NCBI GenBank assembly: GCA_026874595.1
Contig: CM049306.1
Location: forward strand, 85,772,142 to 85,836,141
Length of the DNA: 64,000 nt
Direction: 5' to 3'
Source of the DNA: Sipunculus nudus
Lineage: Eukaryota > Annelida > Sipuncula > Golfingiida > Sipunculidae
Below, in pieces: positions 1-12,278 of the stretch (its first letter is position 1; every line of letters begins with the position of its first letter). The position numbers were made by a program, and so were the translations under genes. The notes under the pieces were generated by a model. It saw nothing but the letters and a program-made list of their open reading frames with translations. It was not told the origin of the DNA and ran no database searches.

Positions 1-492
1 AAAAGAGCTTAGCTTTAACAAGTTTTGTGTTAAGTGATAAAATTTCTTTCCTGATTATTTACAAAATGCATTATGTTTGGGCCCATAACTTTTTTAAATT
101 ATATAATACAGACCTAATTTCTGGCATATACATAGGAATTATATAGAGGTTTATTTATAGGAAATATGACGAAAAACAGATGAGTGGTTTTGATATTAGG
201 CAGTCCTGAAGTGAGAAAATAGGTTTTTAATAAAAAATTGAGGTTTTTCCTTAATTTCTCAAAGGAATGAAGTCGCAAAGACCCAGTTTTCGGCTTGGTA
301 GGAGATCTTGGGGACATCTAACATTATGCTGAATTTTGGATTCCTAGGTCTTACGGTTTCAAAACGTGCCACATCTACGGACGGACGGACGGACGGACGG
401 ACGGACGGACGGACAGACGGACGGACGACGGACAATGGACCACGACTATAGCTCAGATGACTTATAGTCAGCTGAGCTAAAAAAAAAAAAGA
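1..492 (+). repeat. 3' end of a stem-loop-terminated interspersed element (family B), copy 1
   Basis: Ends with a (CGGA)n-like run (381-428) followed by tatagctcagatgactta and tagtcagctgagctaaaa: an imperfect palindrome AGCTCAG..CTGAGCT and then an A-rich tail. The same end structure occurs at 3060-3140 and 18898-18985, so it is the defined terminus of a family. The upstream part (gcccataac, gacctaatttctgg, ggagatctt) matches the terminal monomer of the array at 16571-18990. The left boundary is outside the window or unclear. Confidence 0.6.
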
Positions 493-1556
493 GTAAAATT
501 AGCCTCAATTTCTCATTTTTTTTATCACAAACTCAATAAAGATGTGCTTTGCACACCACCATTGTGTATATATATTGACACTTATTTCCAACAGTCAGAA
601 ACAAACATGATGCACATCCCCCTGCATGAAGGTCAGGTCAATTTCCACATATTACACGACACATGCTGGACATCTGCACACAAGAAATTGCTAAATATCC
701 CATTTTTTATTCTAATTCTGCTGTTAAAGCAGGAGAGAAATAGTATATATCGAAATTCTTTCACTAAAAAAAAGGGGGAAAATATGAGCGCTGCTTAAAA
801 CAAGTGATCCATGGGTCATGACGCTCAGCTGCCAAGCATGACCTGCGACATCATGGGCAGAGATTCACAACTTCCAGTCAATTTGCCAATTTGTTGAATT
901 TTTTTACGACAACAGAAATATATATCACCTATGTCTGGTTAAAACACAGTGAATTGATGGTCTGAGGAAAATGTATGATTGTTAAGGTACCCAGAACTAT
1001 TCCCATAGCTTACTTGATACCTGTCAGTCTCAAAAGGAACACCACAAAGGGCGAATATAAGATCAAAATATATAGCAAAAAATCAAGGAAATCCATGCAA
1101 GAATTATTGAGAAACAGGTGCTTCTGTATGAATTTTTATTAAATACAAGCCAACTGTACTGCACTTTCATATATGATGATAATATTTATTAAGAAATATT
1201 TGACCCAATCCTTTGCAAGATTACATTAATATTTATCCGACTGCCTTCACTTTAACAGTTCTTGAGATAATATGATCAAAAGGAAGTTAAAGATGGTTAC
1301 CTGGTGGCCATTTTGGACTTCTGACAGGTCTGAAATCAGATAACAACCATTCTCTAAATCGGACCAAAAATTGAAGGAAAATTACTGAAACTGCACTGAA
1401 AAAAGGATTTCTAAGGTGACTAACTGGCAGACAAAATGGATTTCTGACAAGTCTGACATTTGATATCACACATCCTCCAATAAGAGACCAAACTTGGGGC
1501 AAATTCTCCAAATGATGTTACAGTAATGAATGTCCAAAACAATTCAAAAGGCATGT
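493..1556. other. Non-coding, no recognised gene
   Basis: Only short chance ORFs. A segment near 808-828 (catgggtcatgacgctcagc) recurs at 11936-11955, so it is part of a dispersed repeat. 1290-1510 holds two diverged copies of an about 120-bp unit (acaaaatggatttctgacaagtctg and ccattttggacttctgacaggtctg). Confidence 0.4.
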
Positions 1557-1667
1557 TCAGGCGCTCATATCAGATTTATAGATATGCAAATGTAAAAGTG
1601 TAGGTCCAATATTTTTATTATCACTCTGCTTTTCAATGGGGTCAGCAGGGTTGGTAAACTGCAAAAC
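1557..1667 (-). CDS. Possible terminal coding exon of an unidentified minus-strand gene
   Basis: On the minus strand a strong acceptor (tctgcatttcttttctttcag) is followed by 36 codons, beginning VLQFTNPADPIEKQSDNK and ending DMSA, then a TGA (1557-1559). The composition looks protein-like and the pyrimidine tract is good. I do not recognise the family, and upstream exons were not found with confidence. It may be an exon of a gene whose promoter is near 10700, or chance. Confidence 0.3.
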   Translation of the reverse strand, partial: VLQFTNPADPIEKQSDNKNIGPTLLHLHIYKSDMSA

Positions 1668-2099
1668 CTGAAAGAAAAGAAATGCAGAAAGCATGACTAT
1701 GAGTCTTGTAATAAAATAAAGCCATCCTAAATCAAGTACACATCCACATATTATGAGAACAAACACTTGCTTTTATATGTGGTGATTTATATAAAAATAT
1801 TCAGATATCTAGAAAACTACGTTTATTGCTATGATTCCATAAAATAAACTGCAAAATGTTCCCATCATCTAATAAATCAGTAGCTAAACCTTAATACTAT
1901 ACTCTCATAGTGTTAATTCCTGGCTGAAGTGTTTTGTTATGCAGTAATGAGGTACTTATCACAAGCCTTATCACTTAATAGCCTGATACAAAAGGGAGTC
2001 ATATGTCACCAGTGTCACTCACAATTACAGCCACACGGTGAGATGTACCAGCTGGAGTGCAAGCTTATATATACAAGAAAAATAGAGATGGTCTACAAA

Positions 2100-2935
2100 A
2101 TAAGTTGACCTGACCTATGACCTTGGCCTTTTGCCCACATATCAACTGGATTCTTTCTAAATGATGGGTAACTACTAACCAATTACATCTGGCCGGGTGT
2201 AATTACTTGGCAACCAATGAGTGAATAACTTTGACCTGCAACCTTTAACCTCCTGACCAGCTGACCTCAAAATCAATTAGTTATTTCTTCATGCAAAAAG
2301 ACCCATAAATATGAAGTTTGAATCACATTGAGTGATGCATAGATGTGGCATATGTGAAAGACTGAAGGTCTGGGATGAACAGTTTCACTTGAAATATGTT
2401 CACAAGCATTTAGAACAATATTGTGACATTGACCTTTGACCTTTTGAACTCAATATCAATAGGCTTCTTCCCCTATTGGTAGGTAAGCCATATATGACAG
2501 ATGGAAAGTATAGATTGAAAAGTTTGCCTGAAAATGACTCCATGCAAGAAGAGGGTGCTGTGAACTTGACCTTTGACCTCAAAATCAACAGGTCTTTTCC
2601 CCTGTTGGCAGAGAATCGATATCAGTGCTGAAAGGTTTGGAATAAAAGGTCTAGCTTGAAATGTGTCCACAACCTTTTCAAAGAAGTGGATCCTGTGACC
2701 CTGACCTTTGACCTTGTGACCTCAACATCTATAGGATTCTTCTCACACTTAGTAGGTGAGCTATATGTGAAAGATCAAAGAATTGGGATGAAAGGTTTGG
2801 CTAAAAATGCATCCACAGGCTTTTCAAAGAAGTTGGTTCTGTGACCTTGACCTTTGACCCCAAAATAATTATGGTTCTTCCCCTGCTGGTAGGTGAGCTG
2901 TATGTGAAAGATGGAAGGTTTGGGATTAAAATTTT
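2100..2935 (+). repeat. Tandem repeat of about 135-146 bp with TGACCTTTGACC cores
   Basis: Diverged units each contain tgacctttgacct followed by ttcttcccctnttggtaggtgag-like sequence and gaaagatnnaaggtttgggatgaaaggttt-like sequence. Cores begin at 2430, 2567, 2702 and 2848; more decayed cores lie near 2110-2260. It runs into the stem-loop element end at 2940-3140 and is probably the internal array of that element. Confidence 0.65.
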
Positions 2936-2939
2936 GGCT

Positions 2940-3145
2940 AAAAGAATTATTTTTGGGGGGTGCAGACACACCCCATAACTTCGAGAATATAGGTCGCAGT
3001 GACCTAATTTCAGGTTTGCAAGGAGATCTTTTTAGAACCTCTAAGACTGCATAGGGTTCATGGCCGGACGGACAGACGGAAGGATGACAGACAAAGACCC
3101 ATTGCTATAGCCCAGGATGACTCTCAGTCAGATGAGCTAAAAAAA
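2940..3145 (+). repeat. Stem-loop-terminated element (family B) end, copy 2
   Basis: ccccataacttcgagaatat, gacctaatttcaggtttgca and ggagatctt lead into a short CGGACGGACAGACGGA run. Then ctatagcccaggatgactct and cagtcagatgagctaaaa, the same terminal palindrome and A tail as copies 1 and 3. Confidence 0.6.
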
Positions 3146-3237
3146 AGAGTGAAAAAAGTAATAGGGTCATTTTCAGAAAATCCTAAAAAGGGAGTGATTT
3201 GGCAGGCCTGAGTTCGTTTAGAAATCAACCATTAACA

Positions 3238-3575
3238 GTCAGGCTAGAGTGAATCATAGATTCAGCTAATGGGTGTCACACTGTCACAAATTATGACGAG
3301 TCCATGAAATTCTGCCTCAGTTATAAAATCAGAAAACAAGGGAAGGGGTAACAGTAATACAATGAAGCACTGTTTACCTAGACATCTTAGAGACAGAAGT
3401 TTTTTGTTCAGACAAACAAATGTTCGGACAAACAGTTGTATGTAAATTTATACTAACACTGCTCCATTGTCATGAATCTGGTATTGATGGAGAGCTGAAA
3501 CAGATTTTGCATCTCACACTATTTTCTGAACTTTTAGTCAGTTATATTAAGCCTACTATGCCCTTCCTGACATCA
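3238..3575 (+). repeat. Dispersed repeat, copy 1 of a 335-bp block
   Basis: Starts caggctagagtgaatcatag and runs through ctaatgggtgtcacac, aacaagggaaggggtaa and gagctgaaacagattttgca. The block matches 8908-9245 in the same orientation with many substitutions. No ORF is conserved between the copies. Confidence 0.6.
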
Positions 3576-3619
3576 CACATGTCACACTTGAAGGCTTCAG
3601 GGGAGTCTCTGTAGGTACA

Positions 3620-4789
3620 AACTGAGCACTCCCATTGGCCTTCATCAAGCTGTTTAGTCCTTTTTGACCTAAAACCGACAGAACTATAGAAAAGTATTCA
3701 ATTTGTATTCAACATTAACAGCTACTGTAGAAAAGTATTCAAATTTTCTTCAACAACTAGAACTCTTATAGTACAGTATTTGTATTATAAAATTAGAGCA
3801 ATTGTAGTAATGTATTCAATTTGTCTCCCAGTTACATTTACTATAGGCAACAGATTTTGCCTCCATTAATCTGAGCATACATGATACATTACGTGATGGG
3901 TTAGAACACTTAAAAAAAACAAATTAATTAAAGAAACTATAGTCCGTCCCAGTTCCCATGTCCGCATGTTTTACCGGTATAATTTTTCATACAAGTGCAG
4001 CAGTGTAAACCTTTTTGGGCCAAAGGCTGCAGGAGCTATTCTGCCGACTACCTGTGTAAAAAATAATGCCTTACCTTGCTTTGATTTTCTATGAGACAAA
4101 TAATCCAAAATTTGACGATCAGGTTACAGAGTTTACAACTTTTTCCTTGCCAGATAACTGATAATAAACAAGCCAGACAAACTGATGACGTCATTCAACT
4201 GAAGGTGATGCACGACCGATCATTGTGAAGTCTTTCTGACGTGACTGTTATCTAACAAACACCACACACTGCCACATAGACATGGAAAGTGTACCATGGA
4301 GGAATATACCTTCCAGCAGTGCCTGTTAGACCCAATCCACGGTCCATAAGCATAAATGACGCAAAAGAGTTGCAATGTAAATACTTTTTATAGGATATAT
4401 ATTAGTACTTTACATAAAATTGGCGGAATATCAGTATATCTACTTTAGGCCAAAGGGAATTTTTAAAGAATAATCTTACAAGAATTATTGCAAAAAAACA
4501 TGCAGACAGGGGTTTTGGGACTGACTCTAATTTTTGTATGAGATATATAATAATTTTAACAATACTAAAAGTACATGCAAGCTGAAATATAAACATCATT
4601 TTCCTTTTATAGAATCAATGCTACTATCATAATAGACAGTAAATACTAAATCCATACAACATTTCAATTGACAACAAAAAGCAAATACACAATAATTCAA
4701 CAACATATACCCTAAATGTCTGGTCACATAGCTGGTATATTAGACGGACATAAGAGAAATATTATCTCAGCTTTACTCTTTTAAGGAAT
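3620..4789. other. Non-coding, no recognised gene
   Basis: AT-rich unique-looking sequence. Short chance ORFs only. Two similar segments (3684-3745) repeat agaaaagtattcaa, suggesting a small local duplication. Confidence 0.4.
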
Positions 4790-5571
4790 CAGGGTTGGGG
4801 CCAGGTACTTGTACCTGTACCTAGGTACACATTTCAGAGTACCTGTACCTGCCAGTCCTGAGTAGGAAGTACCTTGTACCTGGAACTAAAGTACCTGTAC
4901 CTGGTACAAAGTACTCCAGGTACAGTTTCATATTTCCATTTTTTTTTTGTTTTTTTTTCTTAAGTATTAAATTACCTGTAGTGTAAAATAATCAGCAAGT
5001 CATCAGTGTGATAAACTGCTCATGAATTGAATTGTTATCACACCTCCAGAATGGTCACATTTGTGAAATCAGCTGTAATCACTAATTGAGCAAATCATTT
5101 GATTATACTGTACTTGGTGCACTTAATAACCATTTAGTACACAAATATCATGTTTGTGAAGTATGGTGTCAGAGTAATCACTCTCTTACTGTACTTGGTG
5201 TACTTAATGGACTTTCGGTAGATTTGAATTTCATGTTTGTGAATGTATACGGTGTCATACTCTACTTGGTGCACTTTATGGACTTTTAATACACTTGCAT
5301 GTTTGTGAACATATGGTGCCATACAGTTAATAAGTTCTATTAAAATATACTTTAGCAAATGACTTCAGTATTATTTGATAGAAAAAAGGCATGTTACTAA
5401 CTTGCATATACGTTAATTTATGCCGTACAAATGTTTTTGAAGTGATCCTCAAATAAATGTACCTGCACCTGTACCTAGGTACTCTGTGAAATCAAGTACC
5501 TGTACCTGGCCAATTCACAAGTACCTGTACCTGTATCTAGGTACTTTCACTTGTACCTGGCCCCAACCCTG
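4790..5571. mobile_element. hAT-like MITE with GTACCTG-rich termini
   Basis: Left end CAGGGTTGGGGCCAGGTAC and right end GTACCTGGCCCCAACCCTG are exact inverted repeats (19 bp), extended by GTACCTGTACCTAGGTAC-type repeats. The flanks are taaggaat (4782-4789) and aaaggaat (5572-5579), an 8-bp target duplication with one mismatch. CAGGG ends plus 8-bp TSDs are typical of hAT transposons. At 782 bp with no transposase ORF it is non-autonomous. Confidence 0.82.
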
Positions 5572-5579
5572 AAAGGAAT

Positions 5580-6180
5580 ATTACCAGTTATAAATTAAGA
5601 GGAAACACTTTGCAGTCTGGTGGTTTTTTGGTGTGTGCTGGTTTTGAGCCCGGGATAGCACAAGCTTCCTGTTAAAGCCCCCAGGAAATTTCAAGTATTC
5701 AAATGTCACATTAACATAGATAATAATTATTATTAATCAACCTTTGACAAAAAGGAACTATGATGCCTACTGATAACACTTAATGATAATTGCCAGTCAT
5801 TTGCCTTTGGTGTTACAAATAATTCACTGGCCTAAGTATTACATACAAATACTTTGCTCTTTGTATTGTTGATGGTAATATATAATTAGTAACTAAAGCA
5901 ATATTAATTGCTGTAGTTAAGTGTTCAGACTGTTGAATTATGAGTACCTGATTGAATGTCACAATACAAAATATCACAATTCATTTTAAAGCCAGCTATT
6001 TATCTTCCCACCTTGTTTAATTTTATTTGATTTCTTGCTACTCTGCATACACAGTAATGATCTCTAATCAATTCCTTCTAAGATAGATTCTTATAACACT
6101 TCTGTGACAGTGGAATGAGCTTGTTTACCTATAAGCTGTTGGTAAACATGATACATGAGCATACAAGAGCACCATAAACT
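5580..6180. other. Non-coding, no recognised gene
   Basis: AT-rich intergenic or intronic DNA. I see no repeat or ORF of note. Confidence 0.4.
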
Positions 6181-6640
6181 TGCATAAATACGCCCGTCTT
6201 ATGTCTTGCAACCTCTGACCTCATAAAATATGCATGATATCTGCTGAGGAATTTGACGGAGGTGAGAAACTATTGGTAAATATGTATAATGAGTTTCATG
6301 AAAATCCTTAGGATTTTTGTTAAGTCACCAGGGTGCCTCCAAAGTGCGTTTATCTCTGACCTCATTAAATAGGCGTGGATTTTGCTAAAAATCAAACTTG
6401 GGTGAGATATTTTATTGTTTAATATTGCTGATGAGTTTTAAAAATCCTTCATATTCTTCGTAAGTTACTGGGGCGACAACACAAAGTAGCCTAGTGACCA
6501 GTGACCTTATTAAACATGCATGGATTTTGCCCATTATTGAACTCGGGCAAGATAATCAGTTGATAAGCAGTTATCGTGAGTTTCGTGAAAGTCCAACAAA
6601 AACCCAGTAATTTATCACGGCATCCTAAAAGTAAACACCA
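6180..6640 (+). repeat. Degenerate tandem repeat of about 150 bp
   Basis: Three diverged units contain tctgacctcat(a/t)aaata (near 6215, 6355 and 6500), then gcatggattttgc, a (g/c)ggtgaga or gggcaaga motif, and gagtttc(a/g)tgaaaatcc. It resembles the internal arrays of other elements in this window. Boundaries are approximate. Confidence 0.5.
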
Positions 6641-6719
6641 GATGGAAAGACAGACAGTGGGTATACCATTATACTCCCTTAAATGACAGGCATATAAAAT
6701 CAGAAAAAGCATGTAACAG

Positions 6720-7697
6720 GAGGGGGTTAGTTGCCATTTTCTTGTAGTTGAAAGGTCAGTAGTTGTTGTCGGTGAGAATGTATGAAGAACCTTTTGTCAC
6801 TTGTATCTCTGATTGTTCTGGTTTGCCCTCTAATGTCGTTGTTAGAAGTGTTCAGGTTATGACTGCAGCCATTTTGTCAGGCCCATTCACATGGTAAAAA
6901 CATATGGAGACAAACAAAACTTTAGAGCCTGTGCAGCATGGGATTAGTGATTTTTTTTACTTAAAATGTTAAGGAATAATCTTTTATTCAATAAAAGTAA
7001 GATATCAGGTCAAAATAAATAAAAAGTATTTGTTTCCAATTTAATTTAGTGCTAAAAAAAATTGGAGTAGGTAGATAGGGAATTTATTTTTTTTTAATAT
7101 TATTTTTTAGATATGAGGTAACATAAAAACAAACTTTTTGTTGATAAGACAATTTTTTTTACTAGATTTTGATGCTGTCACATAGATTCAATTCATAGGT
7201 TTATTCTTATATTGGTTTCCAGATGATAATTCCAGTTGGAAGTTATAAGCTGAATTCAGAATTCACATTGATTTACCATTCACTCTATAAAGAATCCAAA
7301 TTGTTATTGCAATTGTTTTTTTTTTTTTTTGGGGGGGGGGCCAAGGGTAAACTTAAAATGTCATACTCATAGGCAACAAATGATAACAATGATTTGATAA
7401 ACTGGTTTTAAATGCTACATATATATACATAAATACTTGATTATTGAATAACAGTTAACTCGTTTGTAATAAGCATGATAATTAGCATGACTTATAGTGG
7501 ACATTTATTTTAAATACTTCTGCATTTTAGATAAAGTTATAGGGTTACACAAGACAGACATATATGCAAAGCTACTCTAGGACAGGTCTGGTATCAGCTT
7601 AAAACATTTCACACTTCCACCGAAAGAAGGAATAAATTGGCTGGAACATACTCATACTGATCTCTTTTTACAATTTACATCAGTGTACATTTGCTAA
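6720..7697. other. Non-coding, AT-rich, with homopolymer run
   Basis: Nothing coding recognised. A T15G10 homopolymer junction lies at about 7316-7340; such runs are common in this genome (also at 17043, 18407, 29041, 34900 and 45595). Confidence 0.4.
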
Positions 7698-7905
7698 TTA
7701 ACTAACCTCTGAGAGAGCCACAGGACCAAAAGAGGCTGACGATCTGGGGACGGCTGAAATCAGAATGACCTTCAGGACATGGCTGATGAGGTATACAGAG
7801 ATATTTATCAAGATAGCATGGCTAAGTTGGTCACTATTGCATCTGAACACAGTGAACAGTCTCTTTCCTATGTCCCTAGACATGGCCTTGGATAACAGAT
7901 CAAAG
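7698..7905. other. Possible coding exon or pseudogene fragment, strand uncertain
   Basis: In one + strand frame a 44-codon stretch (from about 7763) reads QDMADEVYRDIYQDSMAKLV and TIASEHSEQSLSYV before a TAA at about 7892. This is acidic, amphipathic and protein-like. The upstream part reads well only in a different frame (TGPKEADDLGTAEI), so a frameshift or splice would be needed. The minus strand is also open here, with a possible donor gttagt. No family was recognised. Confidence 0.2.
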
Positions 7906-8907
7906 TATACTATACCTATAATACATAGAGTAGCTAATCATGGTGCATATTCTTTCAGATCTGGTACCTTCTGCCAAAACACTAATTTAACAAATCATTC
8001 AGCTTCTGATACTACAAGTGATATCAGTAATCTTAGAGTTTATATGGAAAAGCTATATTATTCACTTTATACATAACATCAGAGGGCACATTTTAGTTTC
8101 AAGACTGTAGTTTATCCTTCGTGTTTTAATAAACTGGCCTTTCAAGTATGAAAAATACTTTTCATAAACATTGCCTCTGTAGATTTTGTATAAAGTAATT
8201 GAAAAATAATTAATTGCTTTTCAAAAGTAATTTAGTTGAATCAGTACTTTCAGAAAATTATGTAATTTATTATTGTAAAGGTAATGATTACTTTTCAAAG
8301 TAGTTGGCCCCAGTCCTGGTTGTTAGGCCTATGAGGTGATGCTATTGTAAAGCAAAAGGTTAGCCAGCTGAATAGTGCAATTATCTGTCCCAAATAGTTT
8401 TACCTAAAAGCCAAAGATTGGCACAAGTGATACCTAATCTCTCTATGGGCTACATGAAGCTCTGGTTATGAAGTGTGAACTGTTGACTGAATTACATAGC
8501 TGCAGCACAGACAACATATATGCATAGCATATTTGCAAAGTTCTAGTTTTTCCCCTCAATAAATGTTTGTCAGACATGTATATGAAAGAGAATATTGCTT
8601 AAATATTGTGATAGATGTTCAATGCAGCACCAAAATCAAATTAAAATTGGTTGTCCAATTTGCAAAATGAAGTATTCATTGTGTATTCACTGAATACAAA
8701 TACATTTTCCATGTATTTGAATGGAAAAACACTTAAAACTTTTAATCTGTGGCTCAAATTGAATTGAAATTGAAGTTTACAGGCTCAGATTTATGAGCAA
8801 AGCTGAACTGATGAACAAACGTTTAGACTCTTTCTCTTTCAAACATTTTCTCGAGTGTCCCTCATTAGAAGTTGCATTTGTCTTGGAATAGTTCACTCTG
8901 CAAATCA

Positions 8908-9245
8908 GCCAGGCTAGAGTCAATCATAGCTACAACTAATGGGTGTCACACACAGTATGGCGATTTGGCCAGTCCATGAACTTCTGTATAATCCTTATCA
9001 TCAAATAAGCAAACAAGGGAAGGGGTAATGGTAATTCAGTGGGGAGCTGTTAATCCGAACGCATTGAGAACAAAGTTTTTGTCCAGATTACTGAATGTTT
9101 GGATAAATAGTCATATGTAAAATACTAACACTCCACTGGCACTGTTATTTATCTGGTATTTATGGAGAGCTGTAACAGATTTTGCATCTCTCACCCTTTT
9201 CTTACCTTTGAGAAAGTCAGTTACATTAAGTCTACTAGCCCAGGT
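8908..9245 (+). repeat. Dispersed repeat, copy 2 of the 335-bp block
   Basis: Starts caggctagagtcaatcatag and shares actaatgggtgtcacac, aacaagggaaggggtaa and gagctgtaacagattttgca with 3238-3575 in the same order. The copies have diverged, so this is an old duplication or two copies of one interspersed repeat. Confidence 0.6.
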
Positions 9246-9249
9246 CTAC

Positions 9250-10690
9250 TACATATTCACTTGGGCCAGGGTTTTGGGCCACCCCTCTATTCCAAAATCC
9301 TCTATCAACACCTCAAATGAGTGTTTGGTCTCTGACAGACAATGTCTACACAACATATACATATCTAATGTTTATCTAATATGTACAAGAATCTGATTTT
9401 ACACTGGAGCTATCCATGGAACAAAATCCTTCCACTGCCATCAGCTAAATTGTGCTGGGAATATGAAACCTGTATATGTTACTGCTACATCAATATAAGG
9501 AGCACTAAGTTTATAAGACTTTCTGGCCTAGGTATATGGCTCACATCATCTAATTCTGACTTCCATATTTTTCAAGAGGGCCATTGTTGAAAACATCTGG
9601 ATATATGGAAGATAAAGATCTGTCAAATTTCATCAATTATTTTAATACAGTGTAGTTATGATAAAGCACTTATGTAAACAATAACTCAAAGAGCTAATGG
9701 GGTATTATTACCATCAACTTTAAAAATTACCTTCATGAGACCTTATTAAAAATGAAAGCATATAAAATTAGGTGCATTAGTAGGCAGTGGTGTTCCAGCC
9801 AAAAGGGTGCTTGTTTTTGTATATAAATGGGTTACACAAATACAATTGGTCACACAACTGATAATTCACATTTATATCACCCATTCATAAGAAAACCTCT
9901 GATGTGGCCAAGTATCAAGGTCAGTAAACTTAAATTAAGCCATTCATTATTTGGAACAGTTTTCACTATAAATTAATAAAGCAACTTTGTAAGTGGTAAA
10001 ACAATTTAAATTCTCCTAATCAACCAACCCCCCCTTAAAAAAGTTGGAACACTAACAGTGGATACAGAGTGCATAATGAATGAAAGTCTCAGGGTGAACC
10101 AAAGACTTTCTTTGTGTTATTAGTATTAAGGTTTAAGCACATCAGATATTCTATTGGGAAGTCTAACCAGCTACCTTTAAACAGGTGGGCATTTAAATCC
10201 GAGAAACAAAGAGGAACAAAAATTGAAGTCACCACTCTATAATCTGTTTCCTGTTATTCATAACCTTTATCAATTACACACATCCCTCATCCAATTATAG
10301 TATTTTAATGATTATATGATAATATGGACTGCTATTTGACATTTTGCGTTTCACACGTGCGCCGCTTTTGTTATGCTCGGTTGCTCTCTCTCAACATAAA
10401 ACGTCACAATCTACTCACAGGCATATCGTTTTCCTAGTAGCTTTAACGCATTATTTCCAGAGTGATATTATAAAAGATATTATTTACACAAGATATAGCA
10501 TGTAAGTGTATGGTTTAGCTGACTTGATTTGACTGTATCGGCTTTTACACGAAGTTGTCTCGTTTCGTCGTCTGACAGCACGCACACCACAGCAAAAGCA
10601 GCCACTGCACAACAAAGGAACTGAGAAAACTTGCATGTTTTGGCGGATTATACCACGGTATCGGGGGCGTGTTACCCTACAGATTGGTTC
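9250..10690. other. Non-coding, no recognised gene
   Basis: AT-rich sequence without supported exons. The right end becomes GC-richer and leads into the promoter-like stretch at 10700-10990. Confidence 0.4.
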
Positions 10691-10699
10691 TTTGTATTA

Positions 10700-10990
10700 T
10701 ATACCTTCTTTTCTCCTCCATGGACACTGACAGAACGCCAGAATCGCCACGGACACGAAAAAATTTCGGCCTCCGTCTCCAAAGGCTGACCTCCAGACAA
10801 CCGGGAATGATGGCGGCGCTTGATCATGTGACTTCCGTGGACCAATGAGAGATATAGACCTTGACCCTATCGTAACATTAGGTGACCCCGCCTACCCTTC
10901 TCATATCTGGAAACAAGGCCGGCGGGAGTTTACAAACATGGGCACGTGGTGCAAACGTATTGTCCTGAGCTCGGTGCAGCCGGAATCTGG
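10700..10990. promoter_or_regulatory. GC-richer promoter-like stretch
   Basis: CpG-containing sequence amid AT-rich DNA, with a CCAAT box (10842-10846), ATGGCGGC (a YY1-like site near 10809), CATGTGA and CACGTG E-boxes. On the minus strand a short ORF start (ATG at 10721-10719) is followed after 17 nt by a possible donor gtatat. Direction is undetermined; a minus-strand gene extending left is one option. No transcript evidence is available. Confidence 0.3.
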
Positions 10991-11447
10991 GATTTAAACC
11001 AGCCAGCTGAGCGATAACCATGCTATAGATAAGAGCTGATAATTTCACAGCAGATTACAAAATAGTTACATCATATCAGAATTTTACCAAGTACAATTTG
11101 AAGCGCTGCCAAATATAACTAATATTAAGATATAATTCAGTTTATATTATTATTAGATAATGATATATGAATTATTCATATTATATCTTTGTACCTGTTT
11201 TGTGGGATCGTTTGTCATCTTGTTGATCATTGTCGGTGATTTTCTTATTACTAAACCGTTTTAATAAATTAATCGGTCAACGTACACCTGTGGGGGAGAG
11301 TTTCCCCATTTGATTTGACAACCAATACAGGGGGGTCGTTGTAAATTACCTAATAATCCCCGTGATATGATGGTTCCCTCATAGAACCTCCCAAGCCTTG
11401 CCAGCACGCCTAACCAGGCTGTTAACAAGAGCCGATGGAGGTAACAA

Positions 11448-11597
<150 letters not shown>

Positions 11598-11599
11598 GG

Positions 11600-12278
11600 A
11601 TTTCTTGAGAGTTAGTGCCAACATTTTCATTAAAACTGCACATTAAGTTACAACTTGTATCTAAACTGAGTCAACACAACTGTATTATATGCGTAATATG
11701 TAGGTGTTGTTGCATGTCTTATGCTAAATGCCAAATTTCGTGGTCTGAACCACGTTAGAAGCTGTAACTCTAAACAAGAAAGTACAGTTAAATTAGAATT
11801 GTTTGCGTTACAGGCCTGTATATAGCTAAGGCTTACTCAACCCTAATTGTTGCAATTATTGAAAGATATGATTTATTTGCAAGAACATTGTCTTTACACA
11901 TCTTTAGGTTGATTCGAAAATATACAAGTGACCCATGGGTCATGACGCTCAGCTGACTGGGAAGAGATTCGCAAATGGAAATTTTATCATCAGAATGGTA
12001 GTATATACCCATTCAACTGAAGCATCAAACAGATTAACCAACAGGCCAAGATTTAGTCTGTATTTATATATCTCAAAAATAGAGAAAAAATCTGTAAACT
12101 TTAAAAACAAGGCCTACAGGTCTAATGCGAACCTGTGCAAAGTTTGGAAGTATGAATGGAGGTTTATTTTTAAAATTTAATATTGATCCTTTAAGTCCTG
12201 CATATCTACCTTAGTCTATATGATTTCAGCAAAATGGACATTTCAGACCTGCAGGTTTCAGACTAGGACATTTTAAAA
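11600..12278. other. Non-coding, no recognised gene
   Basis: Contains the dispersed segment catgggtcatgacgctcagc (11936-11955), also found near 808. No exon supported. Confidence 0.4.
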
